Assembly: GCF_001544535.1 (NCBI RefSeq)
Contig: NZ_FCON02000003.1
Span: 62,001 to 126,000, forward strand
Origin: Caballeronia choica
GTDB lineage: Bacteria; Pseudomonadota; Gammaproteobacteria; Burkholderiales; Burkholderiaceae
Direction: 5' to 3'
DNA: 64,000 nt
The translations under genes were made by a program, and so were the position numbers. The notes beneath the pieces were generated by a model that was not told the origin of the DNA, ran no database searches, and saw only the letters and a list, made by a program, of their open reading frames with translations. Positions within the stretch are counted from its first letter, which is position 1; each line of letters opens with the position of its first letter. Below, piece by piece: positions 60,704-64,000 of the stretch.

Positions 60704-61828
60704 TTGTCGGAAAACACCTCTGTTTGCTCAGTGTGCGGTTTTTCGTTCCCCACTTCTAGTATGGTGCGCGAACATGTATTCCCAAAATTCCTTATGGGAA
60801 AAACCGCTAAGAATAATGTTGTCTTAGTGTGTCGCAACTGCAACGCTGCCATGAATATGCGGCCGACCGAGATAGAGTTCACTGCGCTCCTTGTTTATCT
60901 GATGGGGAAGACTCCCGGATATACCGATATTGTTCAGGAATCTATATTTGGCCAAGAGGAACGCTATATAGCCGACATCGTTGCCACTCGCGTGCGAAAT
61001 TTGCAGCGCACGAGGCTCCTAATCGAATGCAAATCTTCACGTTTTGTTTCGTTCGATAGGATCAATGACGTAGTCAGTCAGCTTAAAAAATATAAAGAAG
61101 CCTACGGCGAATGCCAGCCTGTGTTTGCAATTCCAGCAACACTCAGTGAAAGCGAGGCTCAAGCGTTAAAGGTTGAGGGAGTTGAATTATGGGATCTAGA
61201 TTTCTTGGCAAAGACTTTCGCGAAGCAGTTGGAAGATGCGCCTATCGGCTACTTCAAAAACATTCTTCTAATGAGGGCGCGACGAGGTTCTGCGACAACG
61301 CGCGCAAGTGAGCTGAGCGCTTCACTGAAGGCGTGCCAACCCGGCAAGCAGGACTGGAGCATCTATCAAAGTCTTGTTGGAAACATCCTCGAATACTTGT
61401 TCTGTCCAACCCTCACGAAGCCTCTATCTGAGCACGCCGACGGCACGAAGACGAATAGACGTGATTTCATCATACCCAACTATGCGGAATCAGGTTTTTG
61501 GTCATTTTTGCGAAATCGATACATGGCCGACTATCTGGTCGTGGATGCGAAGAATTACAGCCGTAAAATACGGAAAACCGAAATCCTGCAAGTAGCCAAT
61601 TACCTTAAGCCGCAGGGAGCTGGGCTCGTTGGACTGATCTTCTCGCGTAACGGTGGCGACGCCGCGGGATGCGCCCATACACTGCGAGAGCAATGGCTAA
61701 TTCATGAGAAGATGATCCTCGTGTTTAACGACATGGAAGTTGAGTCAATGTTGAGTGCCAAGGAGGACGGCAGAGTGCCTGAAGAGATGGTTGAAAAGAA
61801 GATTGAACAATTCCGTCTATCAATTTAG
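60704..61828 (+). CDS. Putative nuclease: treble-clef/HNH-like finger plus two restriction-endonuclease-like segments
   Basis: 374 residues from TTG 60704, chosen because GGAG lies seven bases ahead; TTG 60683 is the alternative. An N-terminal Cys8-x2-Cys11 pair, His24 in REHVFPKFL, and Cys43-x2-Cys46-Asn in VCRNCNAAM form an HNH/treble-clef zinc motif. A first restriction-like segment has Asp91 and Glu108-x-Lys110 (LLIECKSS). The C-terminal domain has NILEYLF, Arg-Arg-Asp254 (RRDFIIP), Asp281-Ala-Lys283 (YLVVDAKNYSRK) and QVANYL, again a PD-(D/E)XK pattern. The gene is AT-rich compared with the core. Type IV restriction or another DNA-targeting defence is a guess from the domains; no methylase is adjacent. 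Confidence 0.65.
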   Translation: MSENTSVCSVCGFSFPTSSMVREHVFPKFLMGKTAKNNVVLVCRNCNAAMNMRPTEIEFTALLVYLMGKTPGYTDIVQESIFGQEERYIADIVATRVRNLQRTRLLIECKSSRFVSFDRINDVVSQLKKYKEAYGECQPVFAIPATLSESEAQALKVEGVELWDLDFLAKTFAKQLEDAPIGYFKNILLMRARRGSATTRASELSASLKACQPGKQDWSIYQSLVGNILEYLFCPTLTKPLSEHADGTKTNRRDFIIPNYAESGFWSFLRNRYMADYLVVDAKNYSRKIRKTEILQVANYLKPQGAGLVGLIFSRNGGDAAGCAHTLREQWLIHEKMILVFNDMEVESMLSAKEDGRVPEEMVEKKIEQFRLSI

Positions 61829-62078
61829 CTCTGCCGGAGCGTTCGATGCGTCATGCGTAATCGTTGGGTTGCCCTTCCGAGAAGGTTCGCCTTGAGGCCG
61901 GTCAATTGGCTGCTTCGGGTCGGCTATGGAAACTCGTGACTGACAGAAGTCCGCCGGCCTTCGGGCCGCCGAGGAACTTCAGGACTCGGCCGGATCCGGC
62001 CCTTCGACAGCGGCATGCAAATCCGTCACAATCAGAGTACAGCGGTCTTGCAAGCCGCGACGATTAGCTGGAGAGGAT

Positions 62079-62270
62079 ATGACTAAAGACATTAAGCGCT
62101 CAGTTCGAGACAAGTACAAACGACGACTACAGTGGCTGGCGCCCGCCATAGAACAATACGAAATTGCCGCATCTGAACGAATTGAGCACGGTGGAAGGAT
62201 TCAAGATCGAGAAGAAATAGATGCAATTCTACGAGCGATTGAGCCTCTGAAAGATCTTAACGGGGCATAA
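62079..62270 (+). CDS. Small basic protein of unknown function
   Basis: 63 residues, ATG at 62079 with GGAGAGG just upstream. It is charged and helical (TKDIKRSVRDKYKRRLQWL, then EEIDAILRAIEPLKDL) and has no TM segment. It lies 250 bp after the HNH-like gene, so it is probably separately expressed. An antitoxin-like or DNA-binding role cannot be excluded; nothing specific is seen. Confidence 0.5.
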   Translation: MTKDIKRSVRDKYKRRLQWLAPAIEQYEIAASERIEHGGRIQDREEIDAILRAIEPLKDLNGA

Positions 62271-62879
62271 CTCTTTGGCCGGCGAGATTGAGTTTCAGTT
62301 GCACACCGATAATTTCACGGAGAATACCTCCGCCGCATTAGTCCCGCTGTCGCTTTCGAGATAGATCGGAGACTGCGCCGAGCTGGAAATGATCTGTGCC
62401 GAAAAATATGCTGTCCGCCGTCGAGACGTTGTTAGCGCGAAGTGCGGACACTTCGCCTGTTGGTCCGATTGTTGCAGCGGTTTTTGAACGACCGCTGAGG
62501 AGAAAGATGACTGTCTCTTGTGGGTGGACTTCTGTCCTACGCGGACCGATCGACGGCGAAGCACTCCGCCTATTCAACGTCGGACCGGATTCGGCTCAGG
62601 CCGTGTCAAAACGTGCGCCGTGAATGTTCCGCGAAAATGCCAACTCATCAGGACGCCCTGTGTTGGCTTCGCAGCCCTTCGGGAGGGGTAAAGTGACACC
62701 CGAAAACCGAGAGCTTTTGAGTTTTGACACACCCTCGGCCAGTTGCTGCAGTTCGCCGATGCCACCATTCGGACATTCAAGCGGCCGATTCACTCAGCAA
62801 ACGGCCGTTCGATCGCCGATGTCGATCTTCCATTCTTTGCCATTGCGGACCCTGCCGTTACCGGTGCTCGAGAGCGCGG
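62271..62879. other. 609-bp degraded non-coding stretch
   Basis: No gene is supportable. Overlapping short frames on both strands lack start signals. The stretch contains a 128-bp segment with inverted ends (62603-62730) and, between about 62,740 and 62,830, sequence resembling degenerate intergenic repeat (ATTCGGACATTCAAGCGGCCG). Confidence 0.45.
62603..62730. repeat. Possible 128-bp miniature inverted-repeat element
   Basis: Perfect 10-bp terminal inverted repeats: GTGTCAAAAC at 62603-62612 and GTTTTGACAC at 62721-62730. Similar GGCC tetramers lie outside at both ends but are not directly flanking, so no clean target duplication is seen. Internal sequence is non-coding. Confidence 0.35.
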
Positions 62880-64000
62880 CTATGATGCGCTCTCCGGCCG
62901 CTTTTTGTTGCAGGCATCCAAAAGTTGCCGTAAAAATACGTCCACCCGGCCATAATATTGTGAAACCTCATTTGGGTCTTCGGTGACTGTTTCGTGCATG
63001 GGCGAGACACGCGCCGATGAAATTATTAACGAAGGTACGGACCAGGTTGAAAAATTAGAAAGCCTCATCATTTCTCCTTGACAGGATTGAACTATAAATG
63101 ATCTTTGAAGCGATTTTCGAATCTCATCGCGTGTAGTGTCCGTATCTTGCTCTCCATTCGGATCCGATAAATATACTCCTAGCGTCCACAAAATAATGCC
63201 TCTCATGGGCCACTTAATATCATTTTCTTTTCGTTGAAAAGAAATACCTGCGGTATAAGCGGCGCGTCCCGCCTTGACTGCAAATCGAGAATCGTATTTG
63301 TTTTTTGCGCATAACTCCGCAGGACCAACGCACTCATATGGCGGAGTCGTTTTCCGAATAGACGTATCTATGCCAACCATTGCCAGGATGCGAGACATCG
63401 CTTGTCGCGCTCGGGGCAAAGATGGAGAAAGCGAAGCCAAGGATGGCGTATCTGCAAAAAGATTCGCATTTGCTATCGTATCTGCGACGTTTGCACTGAT
63501 ATGGCCGGTGACAATCCTATCCAAATTGGCGAAGTCAAAGCCATCGGGTGGTCGCCCAAAATCAGGATCCAAAGGCTCGCGGTTTGGATTCAAAGCGCCA
63601 ACGTCAATCGTGCCACTCAGATCAGCTTTGACGAGGACTGCGCCTACAAATGTAGCATACTGCAACGCCGTCGCCTGCATTTCTGTACGATAGAGACATG
63701 CCGCACGGAAGTTGGCGGAAGTCAGAATGGCTCCAGCCATCTTGGCGTCCGTTAGATTTGCGCCGACGAAGGATGCCCCCGCCAGATTCGCGCCCGTTAA
63801 ATTCGCGCCCTCAAAACTCGCTCCGTCGGCGGAAGCCACCGATAGGTTCGCGGCGACTAAGCTACTTCCGATTGCAGAAACCCCTCGCATGTTCGCATGA
63901 TGCAAGTCAGCGTCATAAATGGTTGCATAGTCAAGATTAGCGCCTTCAAGATGAGTAGTTTCATCCGCGAGCAATCTTGGGATTACTGAAAATGAGAAAT
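62880..64000 (-). CDS. Pentapeptide-repeat protein, N-terminus outside the window
   Basis: The minus-strand frame stays open to the window edge, so the protein is 5'-incomplete; a TTG at 63974 is not a convincing start. About 110 residues of pentapeptide repeats (A(N/D)LxxA pattern: GANLTGANLAGASFVGANLTD) predict a right-handed quadrilateral beta-helix. The following 250 or so residues are unrecognised and non-repetitive, with two cysteines in ECVGPAELC and SFIVQSCQGEMM. Pentapeptide proteins include DNA-mimics and membrane-associated effectors; no TM helix is visible in this part. It faces the other island genes convergently. Confidence 0.8.
   Translation of the reverse strand, partial: FSFSVIPRLLADETTHLEGANLDYATIYDADLHHANMRGVSAIGSSLVAANLSVASADGASFEGANLTGANLAGASFVGANLTDAKMAGAILTSANFRAACLYRTEMQATALQYATFVGAVLVKADLSGTIDVGALNPNREPLDPDFGRPPDGFDFANLDRIVTGHISANVADTIANANLFADTPSLASLSPSLPRARQAMSRILAMVGIDTSIRKTTPPYECVGPAELCAKNKYDSRFAVKAGRAAYTAGISFQRKENDIKWPMRGIILWTLGVYLSDPNGEQDTDTTRDEIRKSLQRSFIVQSCQGEMMRLSNFSTWSVPSLIISSARVSPMHETVTEDPNEVSQYYGRVDVFLRQLLDACNKKRPESAS

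Noticed and set aside
55546-64000. CRISPR array, integrase or transposase in the accessory region
   Set aside because: No regularly spaced direct repeats and no recombinase motifs were seen on either strand.

Overview
The window is GC-rich chromosomal DNA from a betaproteobacterium, most likely Burkholderia sensu lato (Paraburkholderia/Caballeronia-like). The evidence is the gene order lepA-lepB-rnc-era-recO-pdxJ-acpS-nagZ, the earP-efp pair (arginine-type EF-P), the pstSCAB-phoU-phoB-phoR / ppk-ppx block, strong GC bias at third codon positions, and frequent GTG and TTG starts. Assignments rest on reading the sequence; no database search was run.

Layout. (1) 1-8 kb: lepA (5' end cut off), lepB, rnc, era, recO, pdxJ, acpS and nagZ, all on +, covering translation, secretion, RNA processing, DNA repair, cofactor synthesis and wall recycling, closed by a strong hairpin. 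(2) 8-12 kb, minus strand: a NtrC-type regulator with a degraded AAA+ core, a BON lipoprotein, efp and its rhamnosyltransferase earP. (3) 12-19 kb, plus: uvrC, pgsA, three identical tRNA-Gly(GCC) in a 135-bp tandem array, tRNA-Cys, an ElaA-like acetyltransferase, and otsBA for trehalose. (4) 18.6-30 kb: an ABC exporter (minus), a GT4 glycosyltransferase, two membrane proteins, tRNA-Val, dnaQ, rnhA and a methyltransferase (minus), then gloB, mltD and an MFS transporter (plus). (5) 30-42 kb: carA-carB, greA, a DUF4149-like protein, yhbY (minus), rlmE, ftsH, folP and glmM. (6) 42-54 kb: the phosphate regulon pstS-C-A-B-phoU-phoB-phoR behind a tandem Pho box, a large inverted-repeat element, and divergent ppk/ppx. 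(7) 54-55.6 kb: an OlsB-like acyltransferase, sixA and tRNA-Pro.

From tRNA-Pro (55,546-55,622) rightwards the character changes. Coding density falls, base composition becomes visibly less GC-rich, intergenic stretches are long and degraded, and the genes are mostly unfamiliar: a possible UDG-fold protein, a protein with a C-terminal PD-(D/E)XK-like nuclease domain, a two-TM protein, a tail-anchored helical protein, a protein combining a treble-clef/HNH-like finger with two restriction-endonuclease-like segments, a small basic protein, and a pentapeptide-repeat protein running off the end. This looks like an accessory island beside a tRNA, and its two nuclease-like proteins are the best candidates for an undescribed (possibly defensive) function. 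No integrase, transposase, CRISPR array or second tRNA end-repeat was seen.

The core genes work together in recognisable modules. earP modifies EF-P. otsB and otsA make trehalose. PhoR/PhoB/PhoU control PstSCAB, while Ppk/Ppx set the polyphosphate store. CarAB supplies carbamoyl phosphate. FtsH/RlmE/GreA/YhbY and FolP/GlmM cover protein quality control, ribosome maturation, transcription fidelity, folate and wall precursors.
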